The position numbers were made by a program, and so were the translations under genes. The notes beneath the pieces were generated by a model. The model saw only the letters and a list, made by a program, of their open reading frames with translations, was not told where the DNA came from and did not search any database. A stretch of 64,000 bases of DNA from Consotaella salsifontis (GTDB lineage: Bacteria > Pseudomonadota > Alphaproteobacteria > Rhizobiales > Rhizobiaceae): positions 62,001 to 126,000 of the forward strand of contig NZ_FUXL01000012.1 in the NCBI RefSeq assembly GCF_900167365.1, read 5' to 3'. Shown one piece after another: positions 1 through 8,601 of the stretch. Every line of letters begins with the position of its first letter. The first letter of the stretch is position 1.

Positions 1-100
1 CGCGCTTGACGCAGGAGGCGCAGGTCATGCCCTCGACGACATAGTGGCGCCGGAGGGGAGAACCGGCCGCGAAACGGTCGGTGGGGAGACTTTCGTTCAT
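1..100 (-). CDS. copA: Copper-translocating P-type ATPase, N-terminal fragment
   Basis: The gene runs off the left edge; only the first 33 codons are visible. They encode a short leader and the start of a heavy-metal-associated (HMA) domain with the metal-binding motif GMTCASC, in which the two cysteines bind Cu(I). HMA domains at the N-terminus are typical of CopA/ActP-type copper-exporting ATPases of the inner membrane. A small copper chaperone would also carry this motif, but the roughly 20-residue leader before the domain fits an ATPase better. The ATG at 98-100 follows a purine-rich AAGGCGGTG. The MerR-type copper promoter directly upstream supports a copper-export role. Confidence 0.8.
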   Translation of the reverse strand, partial: MNESLPTDRFAAGSPLRRHYVVEGMTCASCVKR

Positions 101-136
101 CGCACCGCCTTTAGGAGAAATTCCGAAGACGGGGTG

Positions 137-167
137 AAGATGGACCTTCCCGTTACGGGAAGGTCAA
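137..167 (-). promoter_or_regulatory. CueR/HmrR-type copper-responsive promoter and operator
   Basis: On the minus strand there is a -35 box TTGACC (162-167) and a -10-like CATCTT (137-142) separated by 19 bp. The spacer holds the dyad ACCTTCC-N7-GGAAGGT (144-164). An over-long 19-bp spacer with this exact dyad is the hallmark of MerR-family Cu(I) activators (CueR, HmrR), which twist the promoter to activate transcription. It lies about 40 bp upstream of the copper ATPase start. The regulator gene itself is not in the window. Confidence 0.88.
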
Positions 168-295
168 GGGCCTACGTCAAATTCATGGTGCGCAGGCGGC
201 GAGGCGCGTTTCCAGCGGTAGAAGCGCCGAGGAGCCAGCGTTTTTCCATGGCGCATCCGAATGCGGCTTCCCGTCGCACGTCTGTTGGGCCTGCC

Positions 296-1285
296 TTACG
301 CGGCGGCCTTCTTGCGGAACGACACCGAGCCGTGCTCCGACATCCACAGGATGCCGCGCTGCAGGGCGATGAAGCCGAAGAGCAGGAGGCCGATGACGAT
401 CTTCGTCCACCAGCTCGACAAGGTGCCGTCAAAGACGATGTAGGTCTGGATCAGACCCTGGATGAAGATGCCGATCAAGGTGCCGGCGATGAAGCCCGAG
501 CCGCCGCTGAGCAACGTGCCGCCGATAACGACGGCCGCGATAGCGTCGAGTTCCACGCCGGAGGCCGAAAGCGAATAGCCGGCCGAGGTGTAGAGCGAGA
601 AGACGATGCCGGAAAGGCCGGCGAGGAAGCCCGAGACGGCATAGATGCCGATCGTCGTGCGCCCCACGGGCACGCCCATCAGCTCCGCCGATTGGATATT
701 GCCGCCAAGCGCGTAGACATTGGCGCCGAAGCGCGTGCGCTGGGCGACGATGGAGCCGACGAGGAAGACCACCAGCATGGTGATGCCGATGAGGGTCAGG
801 CGCCCGCCGCCCGGCATCTTGAAGTAGAGGTGCTGAAGCGTCGCGTAGAACGGATGGTTGATCGGGACGGACTGGGTCGACAGGAGAAACGAGACGCCGC
901 GGGCCAGGAACATTCCCGCCAGCGTGACGATGAAGGCCGGCATTTCCAGATAATGGATCACCGCTCCCATGAAGGCGCCGAAGGCCGTCGTGATCATCAG
1001 CGCCAGGACGAAGGCGAAGAGCGGATGGATCGAGGTGTTCTGGAGAAGGACGGCCAGGAAGACGCCGGTAAAGGCGATGACCGAGCCGACCGAAAGGTCG
1101 ATGCCGCCGGACAGGATAACGAAGGTCATACCCACCGCCGTGATGCCGAGGAAGGCATTGTCGGTCAGAAGGTTGCCGATGACCCTGGTCGACCACATCG
1201 AGGGAAACTGCGCGATGCAGATGAGATAGGCGAGGACAAAGACCGCGATCGTGGTGATGAGCGGCAGGTATTTGGAGGATGTCAT
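296..1285 (-). CDS. yjfF: Galactofuranose ABC transporter permease YjfF
   Basis: Inner-membrane permease of the BPD_transp_2 family (ribose/galactose type), 329 aa with about nine hydrophobic segments. It contains the family signature around GGIDLSVGSV (about residues 60-70) and a second conserved GG-rich stretch near the C-terminus. Together with YtfT it forms the membrane channel of a YtfQRT-YjfF furanose importer. The ATG at 1283-1285 overlaps the stop of ytfT by 4 bp (ATGA), indicating translational coupling. It is the last gene of the operon; 130 bp later comes the copper promoter of the next gene. Confidence 0.92.
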   Translation of the reverse strand: MTSSKYLPLITTIAVFVLAYLICIAQFPSMWSTRVIGNLLTDNAFLGITAVGMTFVILSGGIDLSVGSVIAFTGVFLAVLLQNTSIHPLFAFVLALMITTAFGAFMGAVIHYLEMPAFIVTLAGMFLARGVSFLLSTQSVPINHPFYATLQHLYFKMPGGGRLTLIGITMLVVFLVGSIVAQRTRFGANVYALGGNIQSAELMGVPVGRTTIGIYAVSGFLAGLSGIVFSLYTSAGYSLSASGVELDAIAAVVIGGTLLSGGSGFIAGTLIGIFIQGLIQTYIVFDGTLSSWWTKIVIGLLLFGFIALQRGILWMSEHGSVSFRKKAAA

Positions 1286-2307
1286 CGCACCGCCCTTTCC
1301 TGTTTTGCCGTCGGATGGCGATCGCGCCTGAGGAACGTCCACAGGGACTGGCTCGTCGGCGACTGAACCACCAGGATGATGAGGATGATCACCGCCTTGA
1401 TGATGAGGTTGAACTCGGGCGGGAAGCCGGAAAGCAGGATGCCGGTGTTGACCGACTGCATGATCATCGCGCCGATCAGCGAGCCGGCGATGGAGAAGCG
1501 CCCGCCGAGCAGCGAGTTGCCGCCGATGACGACGGCGAGGATGGCGTCGAGCTCCAGCCAGAGGCCGGCATTGTTGGCGTCCGCGCCCTTGATGTCGGCC
1601 GCCGCGATGATGCCGGCGATCGCGGCGCAAAGCCCCGAGGTGGCGTAGACGGCGAAGAGCAGCGAGCGCGAGCCGACGCCCGACAGCGTCGAGGCGCGGC
1701 GGTTGACGCCGATCGCCTCGATGAGCAGGCCGAGCGCCGTGCGCCGGACGATCGTCACCATCAGGATCGCCATCACGAACCAGATGATGAAGGGCATGGG
1801 CAGGCCGAGGAAGGCGCCGCTGCCGACGAAGATCAGATCCGGCTTGTCGTTGAAAGTGAGGATGATGCCTTCGGTGATGAGCTGGGCGATGCCGCGCCCG
1901 GCAACCATGAGGATGAGCGTGGCGATGATCGGCTGAATGTCCAGAAGCGCGACGAGCGCGCCGTTCCACAGGCCGCAGAAGAGCCCGACGGCCAGCGTGC
2001 CGCCGAGCGTGGCGACGAGCGGATAGCCCTGCGTGATCAGCGACGCGGCCACGGCCCCTGTAATCGCCATGACGGCGCCAACCGAAAGGTCGATGCCCTT
2101 GGTGGCGATGACGAGCGTCATGCCGATGGCGAGCAACGCCACCGGCGCGCCGCGGTTGATGACATCGATAAGGCTGCCGTAGAGCCGCCCGTTCTGCATC
2201 TCGACATGGAAGAAGCCGGGCGAGATCATCGCGTTGAGCAGAAGGATGATGCCAAGGGCCGCCAGCTGTGGCAGCAGGCGCCTGAGGGCGGAAAGAAAGC
2301 GTTTCAT
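1282..2307 (-). CDS. ytfT: Galactofuranose ABC transporter permease YtfT
   Basis: 341-aa multi-span permease of the BPD_transp_2 family, the partner of YjfF. It has the motif KGIDLSVGAV (about residues 69-78) and the conserved VVIGGNSLLGGR near residue 260. The N-terminus MKRFLSALRRLLPQ is a short cytoplasmic lead into the first membrane helix. The start overlaps the stop of the ATPase gene by 4 bp and its own stop overlaps yjfF, so the three genes are tightly coupled. Confidence 0.92.
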   Translation of the reverse strand: MKRFLSALRRLLPQLAALGIILLLNAMISPGFFHVEMQNGRLYGSLIDVINRGAPVALLAIGMTLVIATKGIDLSVGAVMAITGAVAASLITQGYPLVATLGGTLAVGLFCGLWNGALVALLDIQPIIATLILMVAGRGIAQLITEGIILTFNDKPDLIFVGSGAFLGLPMPFIIWFVMAILMVTIVRRTALGLLIEAIGVNRRASTLSGVGSRSLLFAVYATSGLCAAIAGIIAAADIKGADANNAGLWLELDAILAVVIGGNSLLGGRFSIAGSLIGAMIMQSVNTGILLSGFPPEFNLIIKAVIILIILVVQSPTSQSLWTFLRRDRHPTAKQERAVR

Positions 2308-3827
2308 GCCGCAGCTCCCGTGGTGCCGCTCGCCGCGATCGCCTTGAGAATGCCGGTGGTCGAAACCTCCTCGCCGACGAGCTCGGCGACATGCCGCCGG
2401 TCGCGCAGAACGAGGACGCGGGCGCTGTAGCCCACCAGCTCCTCGAGCTCGGAGGATATGACGAGAAGCGACATGCCGTCGGCGCAGAGCCGGCGAATGA
2501 GGCGGATGATCTCCGCATGGGCGCCGACGTCGATGCCGCGTGTCGGCTCGTCCAGAATGAGGAAGCGGGGGTTGGTGGCGAGCCAGCGGGCGAGCAGCAC
2601 CTTCTGTTGATTGCCGCCGGAGAGAAACTTTACCGGCATCTCGGCGCCGGCCGTGCGGATGTCGAGAGCCTCGATATATTGACTGGCGAGATCGTCCTGC
2701 TCGCGCCGCGACAGCGGCTTGGCCCAGCCGCGCCGGGCCTGAAGGGCGAGCGCGATGTTCTCGCGCACCGAAAGATCGCCGATGATGCCGTCGGTCTTGC
2801 GGTCTTCGGGACAGAAGCCGAAGCCGGCGTGGACCGCCTTCTGCGGCGAGGCGAGATTGGTCGCCTGCCCCTCGACCTCGACCGTGCCGCCATCGGCCCG
2901 CTCGATGCCGAACAGGAGCTGGGCCGTCTCCGTGCGCCCCGAGCCGAGCAGGCCGGCGATGCCGACCACCTCGCCGCGCTTCACGTCCAGATCGAAGGGC
3001 GCAAGGACGCCGCGTTTGCCGAGATGGCGCACCTTGATGACGGTCTCGCCCCCCGTGTCAGCGGCCACGCCGTTGCCGGTGTCTTCGGCCTCTTCCAGGC
3101 GGCGGCCAAGCATCATGGAGACGAGATCGATGCGCTCCAGTCCCTCGACGGCGCGGCTGGCGATCAGGCGGCCATTGCGCAGCACCGTTATGGTGTCGGC
3201 GATCGAAAAGACCTGATCGAGGAAATGGCTGATGAAGATGATGCCGAGGCCCTCGGCCCGCAGTTGCCGCACGACCGAAAAGAGCATCTCGACCTCGTGG
3301 GTGTCGAGACTGGCCGTCGGCTCGTCAAGGATCAGCACCTTGCCGGAAATGTCGACGGCGCGGGCGATCGCGATGATCTGCTGAATGGCGACGGAGAAGC
3401 TCGAGAGCGGCGCCGCCACATCGATGTCGAGGCCATAGCGCTTCAGAAGCTCGCGAGACAGGCGGTTCATCGCGCGCATGTCGATCATGCCGAAGCGCTT
3501 CGGCTGGCGACCGAGATAGAGGTTTTCAGCCACCGACAGATTGGGCAGGAGGTTGACCTCTTGATAGACGGTGCCGATGCCGAGCGCCTGCGCGTCCAGC
3601 ACGTCTCGCGGGAAGATCGGTTTGCCTTCCAGCAGCACTTCGCCGGCATCGCGGCGGTAGGCGCCGGTGATGACCTTGATCAGGGTCGACTTGCCGGCCC
3701 CGTTCTCTCCGAGAAGCGCGTGAACTTCTCCCGAGCGAAGCGTGAAATCCACATCGTCGAGCGCGGCGACGCCGAAAAAGGATTTGCTGACGCCCTTGGC
3801 CCTGAGGAGCGGCGTTTCGTTGGCCAT
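2304..3827 (-). CDS. ytfR: Galactofuranose ABC transporter ATP-binding protein YtfR
   Basis: 507-aa double ATPase of the ribose/galactose importer class. The first nucleotide-binding domain has Walker A GENGAGKST (40-48) and Walker B LILDEPTAS. The second half has the degenerate P-loop GLLGSGRTE, the signature LSGGNQQK and the Walker B LILDEPTRGID. I chose the ATG at 3825-3827 (MANETPLL) because GGAGGG sits just before it; a longer reading frame starting upstream lacks a ribosome site and family similarity. It energises uptake through YtfT/YjfF. Confidence 0.93.
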   Translation of the reverse strand: MANETPLLRAKGVSKSFFGVAALDDVDFTLRSGEVHALLGENGAGKSTLIKVITGAYRRDAGEVLLEGKPIFPRDVLDAQALGIGTVYQEVNLLPNLSVAENLYLGRQPKRFGMIDMRAMNRLSRELLKRYGLDIDVAAPLSSFSVAIQQIIAIARAVDISGKVLILDEPTASLDTHEVEMLFSVVRQLRAEGLGIIFISHFLDQVFSIADTITVLRNGRLIASRAVEGLERIDLVSMMLGRRLEEAEDTGNGVAADTGGETVIKVRHLGKRGVLAPFDLDVKRGEVVGIAGLLGSGRTETAQLLFGIERADGGTVEVEGQATNLASPQKAVHAGFGFCPEDRKTDGIIGDLSVRENIALALQARRGWAKPLSRREQDDLASQYIEALDIRTAGAEMPVKFLSGGNQQKVLLARWLATNPRFLILDEPTRGIDVGAHAEIIRLIRRLCADGMSLLVISSELEELVGYSARVLVLRDRRHVAELVGEEVSTTGILKAIAASGTTGAAA

Positions 3828-3950
3828 GGTCCCTCCACCCCGATCAACTCCATCCGGAGCCGCCGGCCCGGGGGGCGGGGCGAGGAACCGGATCGTCTGT
3901 CGCAGGAAACGCCGCCCGCCCAAGGGCAGGCGGCGGCAGTGGGTCGTGGC

Positions 3951-4913
3951 TCAGTAGCCGAGGCCCTTCTTTTCCTCGTAGACCTTCATCGGCTCGTCGG
4001 CGGGCGTGTAGAGCTTGGATTCGGTCTGAATCCACTTCGCCGGCTCTTTCTTGTCCTTGAGGTAGGCGTCGAGCGCGTCGAAGGCGGGGCCGGCCATGTT
4101 GGGGGTCAGCTCGACCGTGGCATTGGCCTCGCCGTTGGCCATGGCCTGGAAGATGTCCGGCACGGCGTCGATGGACACGACCTTGATGTCGGTGCCGGGC
4201 TTCAGCCCCGCTTCCTTGATGGCCTGGATGGCGCCGACCGCCATGTCGTCATTGTGGGCGTAGAGGGCGCAGATGTTCTTGCCGCCATCCTCGGCCTTGA
4301 TGAAGCTCTCCATGACTTCCTTGCCCTTGGTGCGGGTGAAGTCACCGGTCTGACTGCGCACGATCTTGATGTTGTCGTGGCCGGCGATCGCCTGCTCGAA
4401 GCCCTTCTTGCGGTTAATCGCGGGCGAGGAGCCGGTGGTGCCCTGAAGCTCGACGACATTGCATTCCTTGTCGCCCACATCCTTGACCAGCCAGTCGCCG
4501 GCGACCTTGCCTTCATAAGTCTGATCGGAGGTGACGGCGGTGAGATAGAGGTCTTCCGGCGCGTCGATCTGGCGATCGAGCAACACGACGGGGATATCGG
4601 CTTCCTTGGCCTCTTCGAGCACCGAATCCCAGCCCGTGGCGACGACGGGCGCGAGCAGGATAGCGTCGACGCCCTGCGCGATGAAGGAGCGGATGGCCTT
4701 GATCTGGTTTTCCTGCTTCTGCTGGGCATCGGCGAACTTCAGGTCGATGCCGCGCTTCTCGGCTTCCTGTTTGGTCACGCTGGTCTCAGCCGCGCGCCAG
4801 CCCGACTCCGAGCCGATCTGTGAGAAGCCGACAGTCATGGCGTTGGCGCTGACGGACGACAAGACCAACCCCGCCGCGACAGCCGTCCCGGCAAGCAAAA
4901 TCAACGATCGCAT
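3951..4913 (-). CDS. ytfQ: Galactofuranose-binding periplasmic protein YtfQ
   Basis: 320-aa periplasmic binding protein (Peripla_BP_4 family). Residues 1-25 form a signal peptide ending SANA. The mature part begins MTVGFSQIGSESGWRAAET, which closely matches E. coli YtfQ, as do DAQQKQENQIKA and SPAINRKKGFEQAI; the latter indicate a galactofuranose-type ligand. Start at 4911-4913 with GGGAGA 7 bp upstream. It is the first gene of the operon, followed after 123 bp by ytfR. No sugar kinase or regulator is adjacent, so the cluster is for transport only. Confidence 0.93.
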   Translation of the reverse strand: MRSLILLAGTAVAAGLVLSSVSANAMTVGFSQIGSESGWRAAETSVTKQEAEKRGIDLKFADAQQKQENQIKAIRSFIAQGVDAILLAPVVATGWDSVLEEAKEADIPVVLLDRQIDAPEDLYLTAVTSDQTYEGKVAGDWLVKDVGDKECNVVELQGTTGSSPAINRKKGFEQAIAGHDNIKIVRSQTGDFTRTKGKEVMESFIKAEDGGKNICALYAHNDDMAVGAIQAIKEAGLKPGTDIKVVSIDAVPDIFQAMANGEANATVELTPNMAGPAFDALDAYLKDKKEPAKWIQTESKLYTPADEPMKVYEEKKGLGY

Positions 4914-5271
4914 TGAATTCTCTCCCATCATTGACCGGTCTCCCCACCGGCACGTTCACGCTACCGCGCAATCGAAGCCATTGCTAGAGAGCAAAACCGC
5001 TACAATGATGGACAATCCTGCTACCTTATCGCTGCTGCTTATTTCGCGAGAGCTTGATATCTTTCCATAAAACCAAGATTTTAGCCGGAGAGATCAGCTC
5101 CGTGACGATTCGGCTATCGACGAACTCCGAAATTTTTCGAAAAGGAATGAAAGCTCACGAAGCCGCTACTTCGAAGGCAGAGAACATTCGATGAAGCAGC
5201 TCTCTCGGACGTTGATTGTAACGAATCGCTACTCCAGGTAGTCCGCCTTCCTCGCCAAGCCGGGTGGCCTG
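4914..5271 (-). other. Intergenic region upstream of ytfQ
   Basis: 358 bp between the end of hypF and the start of ytfQ, both on the minus strand. It is AT-richer than its surroundings and presumably holds the ytfQ promoter and any sugar-responsive operator. I found no convincing -35/-10 pair, strong palindrome, terminator or coding sequence. Confidence 0.5.
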
Positions 5272-7566
5272 TCACAGAGACCGTGCATCGCGCGCCTGCG
5301 CTTCGATGAGCTGGCCGAAGGCAAGGCCCCCGTCGTTGGCCGGCACGGTCTCTGGCAGATGCACGGCGATGCCCTCCGCCACGAAAAGCGCCGCCACGCG
5401 CTCGGCGAGTCGCCGATTCTGGAACACGCCGCCGCAGAGGCCCACCGCGTCGAAGGCTTGATGGCGGGCGACGGCCAGCGCCTGTCGAACAAGGCCGCGC
5501 GCTAGGCTCTCATGAAACAGCGCCGCGCGACCGCCCGGCGATAGCGTCGGGTCCGTCAGGGGCGAGAGCAGCGGCGCCCAGTCCAGTCGAAGAAGGCCGT
5601 ACCCGTCTTCCACGATCGGCAGGTCCACGAAGCCGCCGGTATCCTCCGCCATTGCCTCGAGACGCATCGGCCCTTCGCCCTCGAAGCTGACGCGCTCGAT
5701 GCCGAGCGCGAGCGCTGCGGCGGCGTCGAAGAGGCGTCCGATCGACGAGGTGGAAAGCGTGCGCACCCGCTTTTCCCAGGCCTGACGGGCGATAGCGCCG
5801 CCTTCCGCCTCGGGCAGCCAGTCGTGGCAGGCTTCCCACATCAATCCGGCGGCGGAGCGCCACGGCTCGCGCCCGGCCTTGTCGCCACCGACCAAACGGA
5901 ATTGCCGGATGCTCCCGACGCGGTGGAACCCGCCCGGAGCCCCGAGCAGAGCCTCGCCGCCCCAAAGCTCGTTGTCCGGGCCGAGGCCGACACCGTCCCA
6001 GGCGAAGACGAGCCATCTGGCGACGTCCGGGTTTTCGCCGGCGATCGCCGAGGCATGGGCGACATGATGCTGGACCAGCGTTACCGGGCGCCCGTCCGAG
6101 AGGGCCCAGCGTGTCGAGGCGTAGTCGGGATGGACGTCGGCGACGAGGCGCGTTGCCTCCACCGCGTAGAGCGCCTGGAGATCCGCCGCCACCTGGGAGA
6201 AGACGGCTAGGCTTCGCGGGCTGTCGAGCTCGCCGATGTGCGGCGAGACGACCGCACGCCGCCCCCAGCCAAGGGCGATCGCGCCCTTCATGTGGCCGCC
6301 GACCGCGAGAGTCGGCTCGGCGAGTGGACGGGCGAGCTCGATCTCCAGCGGCGCCACGCCCCTGCCGATCCGGATCGGCCGGGCCTTGCCCGCGATCACT
6401 CGAACGACGGAATCGTCGGCCGGCCGGACGATCGGCCGGTCGTGGTCGAGAAACGCGTCGGCGACCTGGGCGAGGCGGCGATGGGCCTCGTCCTCGTCGG
6501 TGATCACCGGCTCGCCGGAGATGTTGCCGGAGGTCGCCACGATCGGCGCGCCGAAATCGCCGAGAAGGAGATGATGGAGCGGGCTGTAGGGCAGGAAGAC
6601 GCCAAGCTCCGCAAGTCCCGGCGCCAGCCCCGCCGCGAGGCCGCTACCCGGCCTCTTGGCGGTGAGGACGATGGGGCGCGCCGGATCGGCGATCGCCGCG
6701 GCCTCGGCGGCATCCGGAGAGACGAAGCGGCGCACGGCATCGAGCCCATCGATGCCTTCCTGCGGGATCATCACGGCGAACGGCTTGGTCGGCCGGTGCT
6801 TGCGGGACCTGAGGCGGGCCACAGCCGCCTCGTCGCGGGCATCGCAGACGAGATGGTAGCCGCCAATGCCCTTGACCGCGACGATACCGCCCGCGCTAAG
6901 GCACGCCACCGCTGCCGCCAGCGCCTGCTCCCCGTGCTCCTCGGCGGCACCCGCCCTGACGAAGGAGAGCCGTGGCCCGCACGCCGGGCAGGCCAATGGC
7001 TGGGCATGAAAGCGCCGGTCGAGCGGATCGGAATATTCGCCCGCGCAATCCGGGCACAGGGGAAAGCCGGCCATTGAGGTGGCCGGCCGATCGTAGGGCA
7101 GGGCCCTGATGATGGTGTAGCGCGGACCGCATTGGGTGCAGTTGGTGAAGGGATAGCGATGCCGCCGCGCGGAAGGGTCCGAAAGCTCGGCCACGCATTC
7201 CGCGCAACAGAAGAGGTCCGGCGGAAGGTGGATATCCGGTTCCTCCGTTCCCTCGCTGTGGCGGATTTCGAAACCATGAAACAGGCCGAGCGAAGCCGGC
7301 TCTGAAAGGTCGATCCGTGGCCGGGCCAGCGGTGGCGCCTCTTTGATGAGCACCGTCTCGAAGGCAGCGAGAGCCTCAGGCGCGCCGGCAATTTCGATGA
7401 TGACGCGACCGGCGCCGTTCCTGACCCAGCCCGTGAGACCATGGGCATGGGCGATGCGATAGACGAAGGGGCGGAAACCGACTCCCTGGACGCGCCCGCT
7501 GACGAGGATTCTCCGCCCGTTTGCTGCCGCCTCGTCCATTGATGGATGGCCTGTCTCGTTGCTCAC
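5272..7566 (-). CDS. hypF: Carbamoyltransferase HypF (hydrogenase maturation)
   Basis: 764-aa full-length HypF, which makes and transfers the carbamoyl group from carbamoyl phosphate to HypE for the cyanide ligands of [NiFe]-hydrogenase. Order of domains: acylphosphatase (GRVQGVGFRPFV, 24-35); two zinc fingers with cysteines at 121, 124, 143, 146, 171, 174, 193 and 196; a YrdC-like domain (about 205-395); and a Kae1/TobZ-like domain (about 400-764, with HHVAHASAI). The start is a GTG at 7564-7566 preceded by AAGGAG at 7-bp spacing. No other hyp gene or hydrogenase subunit is nearby, so it is an orphan here; partners must lie elsewhere if it is functional. Confidence 0.94.
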   Translation of the reverse strand: MSNETGHPSMDEAAANGRRILVSGRVQGVGFRPFVYRIAHAHGLTGWVRNGAGRVIIEIAGAPEALAAFETVLIKEAPPLARPRIDLSEPASLGLFHGFEIRHSEGTEEPDIHLPPDLFCCAECVAELSDPSARRHRYPFTNCTQCGPRYTIIRALPYDRPATSMAGFPLCPDCAGEYSDPLDRRFHAQPLACPACGPRLSFVRAGAAEEHGEQALAAAVACLSAGGIVAVKGIGGYHLVCDARDEAAVARLRSRKHRPTKPFAVMIPQEGIDGLDAVRRFVSPDAAEAAAIADPARPIVLTAKRPGSGLAAGLAPGLAELGVFLPYSPLHHLLLGDFGAPIVATSGNISGEPVITDEDEAHRRLAQVADAFLDHDRPIVRPADDSVVRVIAGKARPIRIGRGVAPLEIELARPLAEPTLAVGGHMKGAIALGWGRRAVVSPHIGELDSPRSLAVFSQVAADLQALYAVEATRLVADVHPDYASTRWALSDGRPVTLVQHHVAHASAIAGENPDVARWLVFAWDGVGLGPDNELWGGEALLGAPGGFHRVGSIRQFRLVGGDKAGREPWRSAAGLMWEACHDWLPEAEGGAIARQAWEKRVRTLSTSSIGRLFDAAAALALGIERVSFEGEGPMRLEAMAEDTGGFVDLPIVEDGYGLLRLDWAPLLSPLTDPTLSPGGRAALFHESLARGLVRQALAVARHQAFDAVGLCGGVFQNRRLAERVAALFVAEGIAVHLPETVPANDGGLAFGQLIEAQARDARSL

Positions 7567-7692
7567 GCGTCGCTCCTTCCCGCGCGGCGAATCCGTTAGC
7601 CGGCTGGACGTCGTCCATCGCGCATTCTGGCGCCATTTGCTTCGGAGATCGAGTGTGGTCGGAGAGAGAGTGCGGCCGCGAGGACCGGAAAA

Positions 7693-8058
7693 TCAGGCTT
7701 CGTCACCCTCGGCAAGGGGCGTTGCGTGAGGCGCGACGCTCTCGGGCTCGCAATAGAGCGAATAGAGGGTGCTCAGGATGGCGCTCACCTCGCGCCCGTT
7801 CAACGAGTAGAAGATCATTTGAGCCGAACGACGGGTGCGCACCAGCTCGTGGCGGCGGAGCACCATGAGGTGCTGGGAAAGCGCCGACTGGCTCAATCCG
7901 ATGATGCGCTCCAACTCGCCAACGGATTTTTCGCCGTGGACGAGCTGGCAAAGGATGAGAAGGCGCCATTTGCTGCCGATCGAACGGAGCAAAGTCGCGG
8001 CGCGCTCGGCATTTCTCTCGAGCGCGGTCATCTCCATATTCTGAGGCAAGTCCAACAT
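7693..8058 (-). CDS. ArsR-family repressor of the SqrR/BigR dithiol type
   Basis: 121-aa winged-helix repressor. The recognition helix region reads LSQSALSQHLMVLRRHELV (about 55-73). It has only two cysteines, C37 in LILCQLV and C103 in LYCEPES, 66 residues apart. This is the spacing of the sulfide/persulfide-sensing pair in SqrR (C41/C107) and BigR (C42/C108), in which persulfides create a tetrasulfide bridge that releases DNA. The divergent gene encodes a TusA-like sulfur carrier, which agrees with a reactive-sulfur role. A second in-frame start lies at 8037. The ArsR assignment is certain; the persulfide-sensing role is inferred from the cysteine spacing and the neighbour. Confidence 0.88.
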   Translation of the reverse strand: MLDLPQNMEMTALERNAERAATLLRSIGSKWRLLILCQLVHGEKSVGELERIIGLSQSALSQHLMVLRRHELVRTRRSAQMIFYSLNGREVSAILSTLYSLYCEPESVAPHATPLAEGDEA

Positions 8059-8349
8059 CGGCGACCACTGCGGCAGATCGGCCCTTCCACTCTACAACCT
8101 GTCAGGTCATGGCAGGACCGCGTCAAATTCTTTATCAAACATTCCACTTTTCCTGCTTCAGGATCAAGAGCCCACGACGTCCTCTTGGATATTGTCCCCG
8201 ATGGCCAGGAAAGCGACGGATTTGTTTCTTCCGAAGCTGTATTGCGCGAGGCATTTCAGACGCAAGGGGAGAGCCGGAGGCTGGGAACCAGGTTCGGTGC
8301 TCGCGAGAGGGAGCCGGGGCTGAGTGCCAGCGAGAGCGAAAGGGTGGGG

Positions 8350-8577
8350 ATGGCCGACAAGATGCTGGATGCCAGAGGGCTCAATTGCCCGTTGCCGATC
8401 CTGAAGGCAGCCAGGGCGCTCCGGGACGTTCCGGTCGGCGGGACGCTGGAGGTTCTGGCGACCGATCCGCTCGCCCCGCAAGATTTTTCGGATTTCTGCC
8501 GCTCGACAGGCAGCGAGCTTGTCGAGCGCGAGGTGGCGAGCGGCGTCTTCCGCTTCGTCATCCGGCGCGGGAGGTGA
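8350..8577 (+). CDS. TusA-like sulfur carrier protein
   Basis: 75-aa protein of the TusA/SirA/YeeD family. The family motif LNCPLPILKA contains the persulfide-carrying Cys13. The rest has the two-layer alpha/beta pattern ending FRFVIRRGR. TusA proteins pass sulfane sulfur between donors and acceptors, for tRNA thiolation, molybdenum-cofactor enzymes or sulfur oxidation. The ATG at 8350 is preceded by AGGGTGGGG. The gene is divergent from the SqrR/BigR-like repressor with a 291-bp gap that probably holds its operator. Whether it serves tRNA or sulfur metabolism cannot be read from the sequence. Confidence 0.88.
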   Translation: MADKMLDARGLNCPLPILKAARALRDVPVGGTLEVLATDPLAPQDFSDFCRSTGSELVEREVASGVFRFVIRRGR

Positions 8578-8588
8578 CCCCGCGCCGG
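8562..8588. terminator. Bidirectional hairpin between tusA-like and DUF533 genes
   Basis: A perfect 10-bp stem, CCGGCGCGGG (8562-8571) with CCCGCGCCGG (8579-8588), and a 7-nt loop that holds the stop codon of the tusA-like gene. The two genes converge here. There is no clear U-run, so it is a likely but not classical terminator. Confidence 0.55.
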
Positions 8589-8601
8589 TAGGGGGCCGGG
8601 C

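Noticed and set aside
2391-4823. Very long open frame (810 codons) on the plus strand opposite ytfR and ytfQ
   Set aside because: It is the antisense shadow of high-GC coding sequence: Asp/Glu/Arg/Gly-rich with no domain, while the minus strand has clear transporter proteins with ribosome sites.
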